From a virus, in the IMG/VR virus record IMGVR_UViG_3300014720_000095, positions 1 through 34,632 of that record: a DNA stretch of 34,632 bases. One strand, 5' to 3'. This document shows positions 14,210 to 22,555 of this stretch, one piece after another (position 1 is the stretch's first letter; each line of letters starts with the position of its first letter). A program made the position numbers and the translations under genes. The notes below the pieces were generated by a model. That model was not told the DNA's origin. It made no database searches and saw only the letters and a list, made by a program, of their open reading frames with translations.

Positions 14210-17200
14210 TTATGCGTCTATATCATCGATCACAAGAGCCTCCGAATCGTCGAAGAATCTTAATCTCAAAGGTTGACCAGTTGAGTAATTCTTTTTATAT
14301 ATGGTACAGGAATAATCCTGATACACGTAGGTAGCTGGGGTGAAATCTATATTGCTAACTTGACATTCCGTAATATTATATTGGAAATTATTTAATATGA
14401 TATTGCCATCTCCAGGAGATCCTGATCCAGCACCAAATAAATGCCTGATTGTGTTATTAGTGAAATTATCTTCTATTGAATTAAGATTAAAAAGCCCTCT
14501 AATTTCATTTTCTAAGAAATCATTTCCAATTGAATTGTGAGCAAAATCATTATCAATATAATTGGACGAAAATCCGCTTCCTATCCTATTATTGTAAAAT
14601 GTCCCATATATTCTGTTATTATAGGCTCCGTCACCTATAATATTAAACTGCATCTCAAATTTAACTGTATTTTCCCCTATTATGCCGAAGGAGTTATTTG
14701 CGGACAAACTTCCGAGATCATTCGAATAAGAAATGTTATAGAACACATTATTGGAGAGGAGAAATGTTCCGGAATTGAGAGCAAAAATTGAGTGGTTACC
14801 AATCTTATTATCCGCTGTTAAATATAGATTATTAAAAGTGGTAAATTCACTATATGATCCCGTGTTGTTGTCATATGAAAGTATATAATCACCAGTGGGA
14901 ACTGCAGCATAATAATTTACCCCTGTTGATGCGTATGAATAATTATTCGACACCAAAGTTGCCGATGTGTTTGTTGTAATTAACGAGATCTTAAAGCTTA
15001 ACCCCCCAACTAAAATTACGTCTCCATTAGAAAGTTCTGTTGTAAAAAGGGTTCCAACCCCAGTCAACGATGTACCCGAAATGGTAACGGTGCCCGTTTT
15101 TACCGAACCTTGTGAGTAATTCTCATATCTTTTAAACTCAACACTTCGGTGATCATAATCCGTTCTGTTGCCAAGATCGTCTATTCTTTCTGTGATCCTG
15201 CCCTTCGCTGGAGCTCCCATAACCTCAGTTGTATTAAAGAATATGTCATATTTTAATTCGTCTGCTGGATAAATTAAAGACCAAGCATTAGGAGCTAATG
15301 TGCTTCCGCTAGTTGCCAGCACACAAATAGGTTCAATCGATGATGTTTTCGTCGTAACTGATCCTTTTGGTGTGTATGTTAAAGAGCCATCGAAAGTAAA
15401 ATCTGGCTGGTCGTAAACTGTCTGATAGTCGCTGATAACATATAACGTTCCCGGAGATAAAGATCCAGGACTGGAAGTTATAGTATTGTATAAAGCGCTG
15501 TATGTGGTGACGATAATTCCTCCTAAGCTTCCTGGACCTGTCATACCTGTGGGTCCAGTGGGTCCGATGTTTCCTTGTAATGTAACTATTGAAATAGAAG
15601 TAGATCCAGATCCCTTAATTTCAATGTTGCTCCCAGATCCCACCGTGTAATCTACTCTAACCCAGAATCTTTCCCCCGCCTGTACATCTAATATTGCATT
15701 AGCTGTTATGACTTCGTCGGGTGTATATGATGCTTCAGACAGAATTGAATTATACCCTCTGAATCCATCAACAGCCAATGGCCCTGATGTATTCTTCATT
15801 AAATCCGTTACGATTTTAGATTCCCCTCCTGTTACAGAATGTGTGACTGTAACCCTATATGAAATTAGGTATCTTCCACTTTGAAGTATTTCCACGTATG
15901 TTCCAGTCTGTCCGGAATTGGTAAAGTTATTATATGAGTAATATGAACCATCTACTATTGGGTATGTGTCCAATAAAACCGGGGATGTTGATCCTGAAGA
16001 TAGTGCAGGCTGAGATCCTAATCTATATCCATTAAATGAATATAAACTTGTGGGAATTCCTATAGGACCTGTGGGACCAATATTCCCGATAGGACCAATA
16101 TCCCCAGTTGGTCCAGAATCACCTGTGGGACCAACACTCCCTGTTGGGCCTGTCTCTCCAGTAGATCCCGATATTCCCGTAGGACCAGTAGCACCAGTAG
16201 TCCCTGTAGGTCCAAATATGGTGTAACCTGCATAAACCCACGAGGATGTTCCAGAATTCCACTGGTAAACTTGTCCGTCGTTACCGTCTATATAAAGATC
16301 CCCGTCTATGCCCGAAAATATAGGCATACCAAATCCTGTGTATATCCCAGGTCCTTTATCTCCGGTTGGGCCTGTCTCTCCGGTGGCACCAAATCCAGTC
16401 ATACCCGTGGGACCTGTTGATCCGGTAAACCCTGTTTGTCCTTGAGCTCCGGTAAACCCTGTTTGTCCTTGAGCTCCGGTAGGTCCAATAGTACCAACAG
16501 ATCCTATTGGTCCTTGTGCTCCTGTTGGACCTGTTGATCCAGTAAAACCAGTAGTTCCTGCAGTTCCTGCTGCTCCGGTTGGTCCAGTTACCCCAGTAGC
16601 TCCAGTTGGCCCGGTTGGCCCAGTTGGCCCGGTTGACCCAGTTGTGCCAGTGTCGCCTGTGGGTCCTCCAGAAGGTCCAGTTGGACCTGTAAGTCCTGTA
16701 GCACCAGTTGATCCATTAGATCCAGTTGTTCCCGATAGAAAAGAAACCCAAGCATCAAATCCGTCTATGCCTCCAGAAAGACTTCCAGACGAGATGTTTG
16801 TTGACACAGTTCCCGTAATCAGTACAGCGTGTGAATTGGCAGATGCTCCTAAACCAGCATTTGCTATGATGGTAACGGTGTTAAGAGAAAATGAGGCAAG
16901 ACAGGGAACTGATAAATTTTGGAGAATATTAGTTACTAAAAGCTCCGCCGTGGTCACATTATCAATAGTCCAGGAAGCTGTTCCTGCTAAAACCGGACCT
17001 CCACCATTATCATAGTAAACCGATATGGTTTGTCCAGATGATCCCCCTGAATTAATATCAAATTGAAAAGTTGCCTTAGTCTCGCCAAAACTTAAATATC
17101 CTTGGTAGTCGTCGCCAGTAAATCTGACCTGTCCGACCAATCCAGGCTGAAGAGTTGGAAGAGGAGCAGTCCTATCCTCTATGAGTCTAAGTCTTCCCCC

Positions 17201-17536
17201 TGAATTTTTATTTCCAACCACGGCATGCCTGCCTATGAATATATCATTAATAAGGTTAATTCCCGATGCGAGAATTTCGCCATTATCTCCTTTAATCTCT
17301 ATAGATGGATTTCCCGAGACCGGCAAATTAATAAGGTTTGCCTTAATAATGTTAGTGTTAAGCCTGCCCGTGGGAAAATTCAAGGATTTATCCTGAATGC
17401 TTATTCCAAAAGCTTTATTTAGAATAGCAAATCCTTGTCTTAATTGATCAAAATTACTATTTGAAACCTGGTTATTAGCTCCAACTGTATTTGTGGCTAA
17501 CAGCTGTCTAATTGTAATATCGCTAAGTTCGTTCAT
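14210..17536 (-). CDS. Collagen-like/beta-helix fibre protein
   Basis: An 1108-residue virion-type fibre. After an N-terminal beta-rich region (residues 1-265) come Gly-X-Y collagen triplets in three blocks: about 268-399, 440-495 and a short one near 655-668, dominated by G-P-T and G-A-T. Between blocks two and three lies a beta-rich domain (about 500-650) resembling a C1q/TNF-like jelly roll. Next is a module with [12 protein letters not shown] and [19 protein letters not shown], a pattern I associate with tail-fibre proteins of Bacteroidota phages. The region around 900-1040 is an Asn/Ile/Gly-rich series (N-N-R-I-G, N-S-I-G-N-D-F) typical of a right-handed beta-helix. It is probably a trimeric adhesion fibre. 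It has a GATATATA promoter 19 bases before the ATG. Confidence 0.88.
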   Translation of the reverse strand: MNELSDITIRQLLATNTVGANNQVSNSNFDQLRQGFAILNKAFGISIQDKSLNFPTGRLNTNIIKANLINLPVSGNPSIEIKGDNGEILASGINLINDIFIGRHAVVGNKNSGGRLRLIEDRTAPLPTLQPGLVGQVRFTGDDYQGYLSFGETKATFQFDINSGGSSGQTISVYYDNGGGPVLAGTASWTIDNVTTAELLVTNILQNLSVPCLASFSLNTVTIIANAGLGASANSHAVLITGTVSTNISSGSLSGGIDGFDAWVSFLSGTTGSNGSTGATGLTGPTGPSGGPTGDTGTTGSTGPTGPTGPTGATGVTGPTGAAGTAGTTGFTGSTGPTGAQGPIGSVGTIGPTGAQGQTGFTGAQGQTGFTGSTGPTGMTGFGATGETGPTGDKGPGIYTGFGMPIFSGIDGDLYIDGNDGQVYQWNSGTSSWVYAGYTIFGPTGTTGATGPTGISGSTGETGPTGSVGPTGDSGPTGDIGPIGNIGPTGPIGIPTSLYSFNGYRLGSQPALSSGSTSPVLLDTYPIVDGSYYSYNNFTNSGQTGTYVEILQSGRYLISYRVTVTHSVTGGESKIVTDLMKNTSGPLAVDGFRGYNSILSEASYTPDEVITANAILDVQAGERFWVRVDYTVGSGSNIEIKGSGSTSISIVTLQGNIGPTGPTGMTGPGSLGGIIVTTYSALYNTITSSPGSLSPGTLYVISDYQTVYDQPDFTFDGSLTYTPKGSVTTKTSSIEPICVLATSGSTLAPNAWSLIYPADELKYDIFFNTTEVMGAPAKGRITERIDDLGNRTDYDHRSVEFKRYENYSQGSVKTGTVTISGTSLTGVGTLFTTELSNGDVILVGGLSFKISLITTNTSATLVSNNYSYASTGVNYYAAVPTGDYILSYDNNTGSYSEFTTFNNLYLTADNKIGNHSIFALNSGTFLLSNNVFYNISYSNDLGSLSANNSFGIIGENTVKFEMQFNIIGDGAYNNRIYGTFYNNRIGSGFSSNYIDNDFAHNSIGNDFLENEIRGLFNLNSIEDNFTNNTIRHLFGAGSGSPGDGNIILNNFQYNITECQVSNIDFTPATYVYQDYSCTIYKKNYSTGQPLRLRFFDDSEALVIDDIDA
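16346..16732 (-). repeat. Main collagen-like Gly-X-Y block of the fibre gene
   Basis: Low-complexity DNA encoding Gly-X-Y triplets, mostly G-P-T, G-A-T, G-F-T and G-S-T. It includes a near-perfect 27-bp direct duplication (about 16425-16480) encoding G-A-Q-G-Q-T-G-F-T twice. The length is likely variable between relatives through slippage or recombination. Confidence 0.85.
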
Positions 17537-17555
17537 TTAACGGGCATATTTTGTT

Positions 17556-17563
17556 TATATATC
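17556..17563 (-). promoter_or_regulatory. Putative late promoter GATATATA within an inverted repeat
   Basis: The minus strand reads CGGGATATATAAAC, 19 bases before the fibre ATG. The octamer lies inside a 6-bp inverted repeat AACGGG/CCCGTT (17539-17544 with 17563-17568), so the leader could fold into a hairpin or the site could bind a dimeric regulator. Confidence 0.55.
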
Positions 17564-17583
17564 CCGTTTAGATAACTTAGGAT

Positions 17584-17979
17584 CTAAAAATATACCTCTT
17601 TTATCTCTTTTACCCAAGAAGCAAACTTTTCGGGATAAAATTCTTGGATTTCCCTTATTTCTCGAGATGAAATATTATATTTTTCTTTGATAAAGAGGAG
17701 AACATCCTCTGACACTGGATCTTTTTCTTTTTTATCTCTTTTTATGGTTGACGTAAATATCCACTTTGGAGAGTTTTTATAGATTCTAGAGATATTATCT
17801 TTCCACCAATCTATAGTTCTATCCGGCTGAATCTTTATATGATTAAACATTCCAGCTTGAAGTGGATATTCGATAGACATGATCCTGTTGATCATGAAGA
17901 AATTTCGAGATTTATCTCTGTCTTTTATTTTATTCCAGTTTTTACCATGGAATGATTTTATTATATCAAATGGACTCAT
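17584..17979 (-). CDS. Possible clamp-loader small subunit (gp62-like)
   Basis: A 131-residue basic protein starting M-S-P-F-D-I-I-K-S-F. The segment F-F-M-I-N-R-I-M-S with a later N-H-I-K and P-K-W-I-F resembles, in order and spacing, the conserved F-M-v-N-x-x-L-S ... N core of gp62-like sliding-clamp-loader small subunits in T4-type phages. T4 gp62 is longer (187 residues). It lies directly downstream of the flap nuclease (2-base gap) in the same cluster as the gp44-like ATPase, the natural partner of gp62. A small replication accessory protein is the best guess; the similarity is weak and judged by eye. Confidence 0.45.
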   Translation of the reverse strand: MSPFDIIKSFHGKNWNKIKDRDKSRNFFMINRIMSIEYPLQAGMFNHIKIQPDRTIDWWKDNISRIYKNSPKWIFTSTIKRDKKEKDPVSEDVLLFIKEKYNISSREIREIQEFYPEKFASWVKEIKEVYF

Positions 17980-17981
17980 AG

Positions 17982-19118
17982 TTAAAATAAATCAAATGGA
18001 TCAAATTGTTTAGGAGTAGCTGAGACATCTCCCCATGGGGAATTCCCTATCATAGTCTTTTTATTTAAAAGAGGCGTCTTGGTTTCGTTGATCTGGTTGG
18101 AGGATATTATATTCATCCTGGTTATCAGATCCATAGGTATAACTTCAGAGTTAAGCCAAACTAATTTTGCATTCTCGAAATAATTTTGCCTTGCAATTTC
18201 TCTCTTTTCTGTTGTGTCGCTTTCCCCGACTGATCTTAGAATAAATCCAGAAATCCACTCCAGAAACTCAGGATCTTTCCAGATCAATTCCAATCTGCGC
18301 CCAGACCATTTTCCCTGAGTAAAAGCTGCCCATATTTTATCCGCCTTAGAATCTGTTAATCTCGTAACATTTCCCTTGGAGTTCAAAAATTCATAAACGG
18401 ACGGAACATCATCTTTCTTATCGCCTATTAGAACTTTCTTGAAGATAAATTCATGTGGATCTATTTCTTCAATTATACACATCTTTAGGAAAGAATCCAG
18501 TTGCTGTCCCTCATCAGTACTAGTTGGAGTAACATCAAAGATTGACATTTCTCTTTCCTCAGATTTGATAGCATCAAGCCATCCTTTTGAGCAGACTATC
18601 TTATTATTTTTTGAATTTGCGTTCCATACTATGGTCCAGTTCTCTCCATCATGTTCAACAAGCTGGTGCATGTCCTTATCTCCTGTAAAAATTAAAACGC
18701 TTCTACCAGATTCCCTGAATTTTTTATTCCAGTGCCACAATAGATCGTCACCTTCTGACCCCTGTACTTTTGAGTAATGAAATCCACTGTTTTCAAGAAA
18801 AGATCCAAACTCTTCCATTAGCTGAAAGAACGATGACCAATCAACTCCCTCTTCTTTGACCCTGCTTTCCTTATAAACGCTTCGTGATATTTTAAAATCT
18901 TTTCTCCATGACCTAGAGTCCTTACAAAATACCACTTGATCTATTCCCGGGATAAGATTAAGCGAGTAGCATAGATCAGTCATAATTTTTTTCATTAGCA
19001 TTGATCTATCCCCCGGGGAACTAAGAAAGTCACCAGGATTCTTGTCACCATATCCAGAAATCACTCCGAATGTTTTATGAAATAGGTAATTTCCGTCAAC
19101 TAGTACATTTATTCCCAT
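17982..19118 (-). CDS. rnh: Flap/5'-3' exonuclease (T4 RNase H-like, PIN/FEN family)
   Basis: A 378-residue FEN-family nuclease. Acidic metal ligands are placed as in T4 RNase H: D8 in V-L-V-D-G-N-Y-L-F-H, D67 in F-C-K-D-S-R-S-W-R, the E122/D124/D125 cluster in Q-G-S-E-G-D-D-L-L, D147 and D149 in F-T-G-D-K-D-M-H-Q-L, and the helix-hairpin region I-G-D-K-K-D-D-V-P-S-V. It would remove RNA primers and 5' flaps from lagging-strand fragments. The extreme C-terminus Q-F-D-P-F-D-L-F resembles clamp-binding tails (T4 gp43 polymerase ends in a similar F-D-x-F-D-F type peptide), suggesting tethering to the sliding clamp. It stands in a replication cluster with the gp44-like ATPase and lacks a late-type promoter. 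Confidence 0.9.
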   Translation of the reverse strand: MGINVLVDGNYLFHKTFGVISGYGDKNPGDFLSSPGDRSMLMKKIMTDLCYSLNLIPGIDQVVFCKDSRSWRKDFKISRSVYKESRVKEEGVDWSSFFQLMEEFGSFLENSGFHYSKVQGSEGDDLLWHWNKKFRESGRSVLIFTGDKDMHQLVEHDGENWTIVWNANSKNNKIVCSKGWLDAIKSEEREMSIFDVTPTSTDEGQQLDSFLKMCIIEEIDPHEFIFKKVLIGDKKDDVPSVYEFLNSKGNVTRLTDSKADKIWAAFTQGKWSGRRLELIWKDPEFLEWISGFILRSVGESDTTEKREIARQNYFENAKLVWLNSEVIPMDLITRMNIISSNQINETKTPLLNKKTMIGNSPWGDVSATPKQFDPFDLF

Positions 19119-19143
19119 CTTTAATTTTTATTTTTCTTGTGAT

Positions 19144-19614
19144 TTAAAAATCCTCATTTTTTATTTGCACATCAAATATATCAAAATTTTCAAAATCCAT
19201 CCTATCAGCACTAATTCTTCTCTCTGTTGAATCAGCATCTTTTCTTAGATTCATCCTTTTTCTCCTTATTTCCTCTGAAGGATTTATATAGATTATGAAA
19301 GAATTTTCTATGACATCCTTTGGAAGATTATTAACCCCTCCCGGAGTTATAACGAAAACATCGCTCTTTAAAAATTCTGCGTGTGTGGTTCCATAGTACC
19401 ATCCATTAAATTTCTCTAACTCGATGAATTTTTCCGGATTCTCAAGAAAAAAAGAATCCTCTTTAAAGTGATAATCTACACCATCCATTTCTCCCTCCCT
19501 CATCGGTCTGGAAGTACATGAAACCGAATGTCTGAACCCCTTCTTTTCTAATCTCTTTCTTAATACGTCCTTGCCTGACCCTCCAGGACCAACAATGATT
19601 AATCTTTTGCTCAC
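19144..19614 (-). CDS. gmk-like: Guanylate kinase-like nucleotide kinase
   Basis: A 156-residue P-loop kinase: G-P-G-G-S-G-K-D at residues 9-16 binds ATP, and S-C-T-S-R-P-M-R-E-G-E-M-D-G-V-D-Y-H-F is the GMP-binding signature of guanylate kinases (family: S-x-T-T-R-x-P-R-x-x-E-x-x-G-x-x-Y-x-F). The lid Arg residues appear as R-R-K-R-M. It is shorter than cellular enzymes (about 200 residues), with a reduced C-terminus. It probably phosphorylates (d)GMP for phage DNA synthesis. The start is GTG at 19614, overlapping the gp44-like stop codon by four bases (GTGA), so the two are translationally coupled. Confidence 0.87.
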   Translation of the reverse strand: MSKRLIIVGPGGSGKDVLRKRLEKKGFRHSVSCTSRPMREGEMDGVDYHFKEDSFFLENPEKFIELEKFNGWYYGTTHAEFLKSDVFVITPGGVNNLPKDVIENSFIIYINPSEEIRRKRMNLRKDADSTERRISADRMDFENFDIFDVQIKNEDF

Positions 19615-20555
19615 GGTAATAATTTCTGTATGGAAAAGAATAGGCCAAGAAGAGAAACAACCGGATCTATCACGAGATTTCTTTCCGCCTGATATTTTGC
19701 TGTTAAAATTAATATCTGCGGGATATACTGTATTAGGTTTGATTTATTCTCCTTAATCCACAGAATAAAATCATTAGAGAGTGAGTTCATCACCTCATCA
19801 ACTCTACCTGAGTACTGACCAACAATCAATTGGTAATTTTTAATCGGATCCTTATCCTCTGTTAACATAATAAAAAGTTCTTCAAAACTCCAAAAATTCT
19901 CATGAATTTTCTTATCGGAAATCTCGCTGATGCCTTCTATCATCCACCTTTGAATGGTGTTCAGAGCAGATCTCATATCAGGAAAATATTTATTTGAAAA
20001 ATCGGATAAAGCTTTTTCTGATATTTCTATTTCCATCTTTTCCAGAATAAGCTTAACCCTTTTATTCCATTCTTCCTGAATTTCTCTTTCTTCCTCCTTA
20101 TCAATGGGGTCAAAATCAAAGATCTCGAATCTGCTCTTTATTGGATCTGGGAGCTTATTTAGATAATTGCATGTAGCGATGAATCTAGTTCCTTTAGCGA
20201 ACTTTTCGATTGTTCCCCTTAGTGCTTTATAGAATTGGTCCGAAGCTCCATCAAACTCATCTAAAACGACTATTTTGATGGCGTTCTTACCATCCATAAT
20301 AGAAACCGTCGAACAGAAGTCTGTAATTTTTGATCTTACTGTGTCAACAGAGCTTTCATCTGACACGTTAATGAATAAATGCGGATGATCCTTCATTAGG
20401 ATTTTAGCCATAGAAGATTTCCCACATCCGGGGGATCCCGATAGCAGCACATTTTGCTGGATTCCCTGTGAGAAAACGTTTCTGATTCTTTTAGGCAGAA
20501 TCATGTGCTCTATCTTTTTTGGACGGAGCTTCTCGGTAAGTAATTCTTGAACCAT
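19611..20555 (-). CDS. 44: Sliding-clamp loader ATPase (T4 gp44-like)
   Basis: A 314-residue AAA+ protein. The N-terminal T-E-K-L-R-P-K-K-I-E motif matches E-Q-K-Y-R-P-x-x-I-D of gp44. Walker A is G-S-P-G-C-G-K-S-S (40-48), Walker B V-V-L-D-E-F-D (D99-E-F-D, as in T4 I-D-E-F-D), sensor 1 A-T-C-N130, and S-R142-F occupies the arginine-finger (SRC) position. The C-terminal collar domain is helical. It forms the clamp-loader pentamer with gp62 and loads the sliding clamp. The length matches T4 gp44 (319). The 96-base leader upstream contains no GATATATA octamer, consistent with early or middle expression. Confidence 0.92.
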   Translation of the reverse strand: MVQELLTEKLRPKKIEHMILPKRIRNVFSQGIQQNVLLSGSPGCGKSSMAKILMKDHPHLFINVSDESSVDTVRSKITDFCSTVSIMDGKNAIKIVVLDEFDGASDQFYKALRGTIEKFAKGTRFIATCNYLNKLPDPIKSRFEIFDFDPIDKEEEREIQEEWNKRVKLILEKMEIEISEKALSDFSNKYFPDMRSALNTIQRWMIEGISEISDKKIHENFWSFEELFIMLTEDKDPIKNYQLIVGQYSGRVDEVMNSLSNDFILWIKENKSNLIQYIPQILILTAKYQAERNLVIDPVVSLLGLFFSIQKLLP

Positions 20556-20651
20556 AGTAATAGTTTAAATTGATTAATGATTCCAATCTTATCGATTGTA
20601 TTTAACTATTATATGGGTGGATAGAAATTAAAATTCGAAAATTTCTGGATT

Positions 20652-20912
20652 TTATCTCCCTAAATTTATCCCGCACGATTTACACGGATCGTCTATCTCT
20701 GAATTTAACAATTTACACCATCCTATTTTATAGTCGGGAAATTCAAGATCTATTTCGTCCTGATACTCTTCCGGCTTTTCGGATGCCTTTATGTATTTGA
20801 ATTGTGGACATGATTTTATGTGATAGATCCCAGTCTCTATATCGAAACTAATTCCGGTGTAGCAATAAATCCCTTCGGGAATTTGTTTTTTAACCTTTCT
20901 TGGTACTTTCAT
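20652..20912 (-). CDS. Small Cys-containing hypothetical protein
   Basis: An 86-residue protein with Cys in Y-C-Y-T-G, S-C-P-Q-F, W-C-K-L-L and a final C-K-S-C-G, possibly a structural zinc or disulfide site. It begins M-K-V-P-R-K-V-K-K-Q. It lies eight bases after the second portal gene and about 100 bases before the clamp loader. The family is not recognised. The paired C-x-x-C at the end and the upstream C residues would fit a small zinc-ribbon-like fold. Confidence 0.7.
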   Translation of the reverse strand: MKVPRKVKKQIPEGIYCYTGISFDIETGIYHIKSCPQFKYIKASEKPEEYQDEIDLEFPDYKIGWCKLLNSEIDDPCKSCGINLGR

Positions 20913-20920
20913 CTAATATA

Positions 20921-22552
20921 CTATTCTCCCTCAGCCGGGGTCTCTTCTGATGCAGGGGTTTCTGCTGCTGGAGCTTCTTCACCCTCTACAGGTTTGGATT
21001 CTTCCCCTGCTTCTTTCTCCTTGTCTAGATAAATATTATTCATTTTTCGGTCTTCGTTATTCAGTCCCAAATATTTGTCTATTAAAAAGTCCTGATCGAA
21101 GAAAGGAACCTCTTCCTCTCCTTTTTTCTCCTTGATTTCTGAAGCTGCGGCAATAAAGTCTATTGTTTTAATTAGCTGTTCTATTTCTCTGGATTCACCA
21201 AAAATATTATCACTTTCAAATTTTATACCCAATTGGCTTCTGAATAGTGCATCCTCCTTCAGTTCAGGAAAATCCAGGGCCATCTGAATCCAAAGGGGTT
21301 TGATAATAATTTCCTGAAATATAGATCTTATTCTAGTTACGAACTTGCCGTATCTTACCTCGTCTCTTTCCGCTCCCTCTGCTGCTATCTTAAACATTCC
21401 AGCTTGACCTCCGCTTCTCGCAGCGAATCTGTTATATGGGATTTTTGAATCCATTTTTAGCTTGTTAGAAAAATATACCACGGCATCCATTACGTTCATA
21501 TTTGGACCCTGAGGATTAATGGTTTCAACCTTAGGTGTTTCCCCTCCCATCTGCGGAAACAAATAGTTTTTATAGAACTGAAGGTTTGGCCTCCCGTTAA
21601 TACTTAAAGATCCTGAAGTGGTATCCAGTTTAATATCCTCTTTATATACGGACATAAGTTCGCCCAAGGTTTCTTTAGCTTTCTGTGGTGATTTACTACC
21701 AACCGGAATAGTCATTTTTATTCGATACTGGGAATTCATGACGTTCCATATAATCCTGGTGTGTTCCATTATCCTTAAAAGATTATAGGACCTGACTAAT
21801 CTTTCACAATATGATGTCCTTGTTACTTGACTTCCTTTTGCGTATGATATGTAGATCAGCTGCCCGTCATACAATTTTCTCTGTCTAACAGAATCCCCAT
21901 AATATTGGTACCAGATCTGAACGTGTGATCCATCGGGCTGTTTTTCCACTGACGGGGTTAAAGAAACTGGGTCAAGCTCTTTAAATCCAACGATTTTCTT
22001 TGCGTCTGATGAATATATTATTTCAAAAGATAAAAATCCATCTACTAAGAGCTGTCTGAAATATTGCCACCCAGTCAGAGCATTAACCATTCCATGAAGA
22101 ACGTATATTCTTCTGAAATTTTCTCTAATAGCACTGATTACTTCAGGCTTAAGATCTAAATTTAATAGGGAAGGATGACAGAAAAAGTTTTTTTCGTCAT
22201 AGACTATACCATCGTCACACAAAGTATCCAGAATATATTCTATTTCGGAGTTCATCGCGAACTTCCTTAAGAAATCTATTTTAAAAGGAACCTCCTTATC
22301 TAAACTAGCAATATACTTCCTATTTGAAGTGTCTTGAGACGCTATAGAATAAATAAAGTCCTCGTCCTCCTGGGCAAACCCAAATCTTTCTCTCATAGAA
22401 AGCTCTGCAGCCCCCATAGCCTGTGAGTTTTTAATCACTAGGTCCTTATACTCCATCCCGAAATTACCCAATTTTCTAGCAGTTTCTGCTATTCTTGAGA
22501 AAATACCTGATGAGTTTGATGATCCTCCTAAATTATCTAAAAATCCAGCCAT
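20921..22552 (-). CDS. 20: Portal protein paralogue B (T4 gp20-like)
   Basis: A 543-residue gp20-type portal protein. Family landmarks: E-Y-I-L-D-T-L-C-D-D-G-I-V-Y-D-E (T4 has v-S-E-I-V-S-D-A-I-V-Y-E), L-L-R-I-M-E-H-T-R-I-I-W (T4 L-L-E-D-A-V-V-I-Y-R), the P-Q-K-A-K-E-T-L region, and Y-F-S-N-K-L-K-M-D-S-K-I-P-Y-N-R-F leading to D-E-V-R-Y-G-K-F-V-T-R. The C-terminal tail is Glu/Pro/Ala-rich. It follows portal paralogue A by three bases and shares long identical blocks with it, so it is a tandem duplicate. T4 portals are homododecamers at the packaging vertex; whether both copies enter one ring is unknown. The E-x-x-A insert (A-A-S-E-I-K-E-K) and the N-terminus differ between the copies. Confidence 0.9.
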   Translation of the reverse strand: MAGFLDNLGGSSNSSGIFSRIAETARKLGNFGMEYKDLVIKNSQAMGAAELSMRERFGFAQEDEDFIYSIASQDTSNRKYIASLDKEVPFKIDFLRKFAMNSEIEYILDTLCDDGIVYDEKNFFCHPSLLNLDLKPEVISAIRENFRRIYVLHGMVNALTGWQYFRQLLVDGFLSFEIIYSSDAKKIVGFKELDPVSLTPSVEKQPDGSHVQIWYQYYGDSVRQRKLYDGQLIYISYAKGSQVTRTSYCERLVRSYNLLRIMEHTRIIWNVMNSQYRIKMTIPVGSKSPQKAKETLGELMSVYKEDIKLDTTSGSLSINGRPNLQFYKNYLFPQMGGETPKVETINPQGPNMNVMDAVVYFSNKLKMDSKIPYNRFAARSGGQAGMFKIAAEGAERDEVRYGKFVTRIRSIFQEIIIKPLWIQMALDFPELKEDALFRSQLGIKFESDNIFGESREIEQLIKTIDFIAAASEIKEKKGEEEVPFFDQDFLIDKYLGLNNEDRKMNNIYLDKEKEAGEESKPVEGEEAPAAETPASEETPAEGE

Positions 22553-22555
22553 TTT

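Noticed and set aside
16644-17015. Plus-strand open frame rich in Pro-Val-Gly-Pro
   Set aside because: It is the reverse complement of collagen-like codons in the fibre gene, which are clearly coding on the minus strand.
19463-19660. Minus-strand 65-codon frame across the gp44/guanylate-kinase junction
   Set aside because: It lies in a different frame from two genes with intact catalytic motifs and has no family signal.
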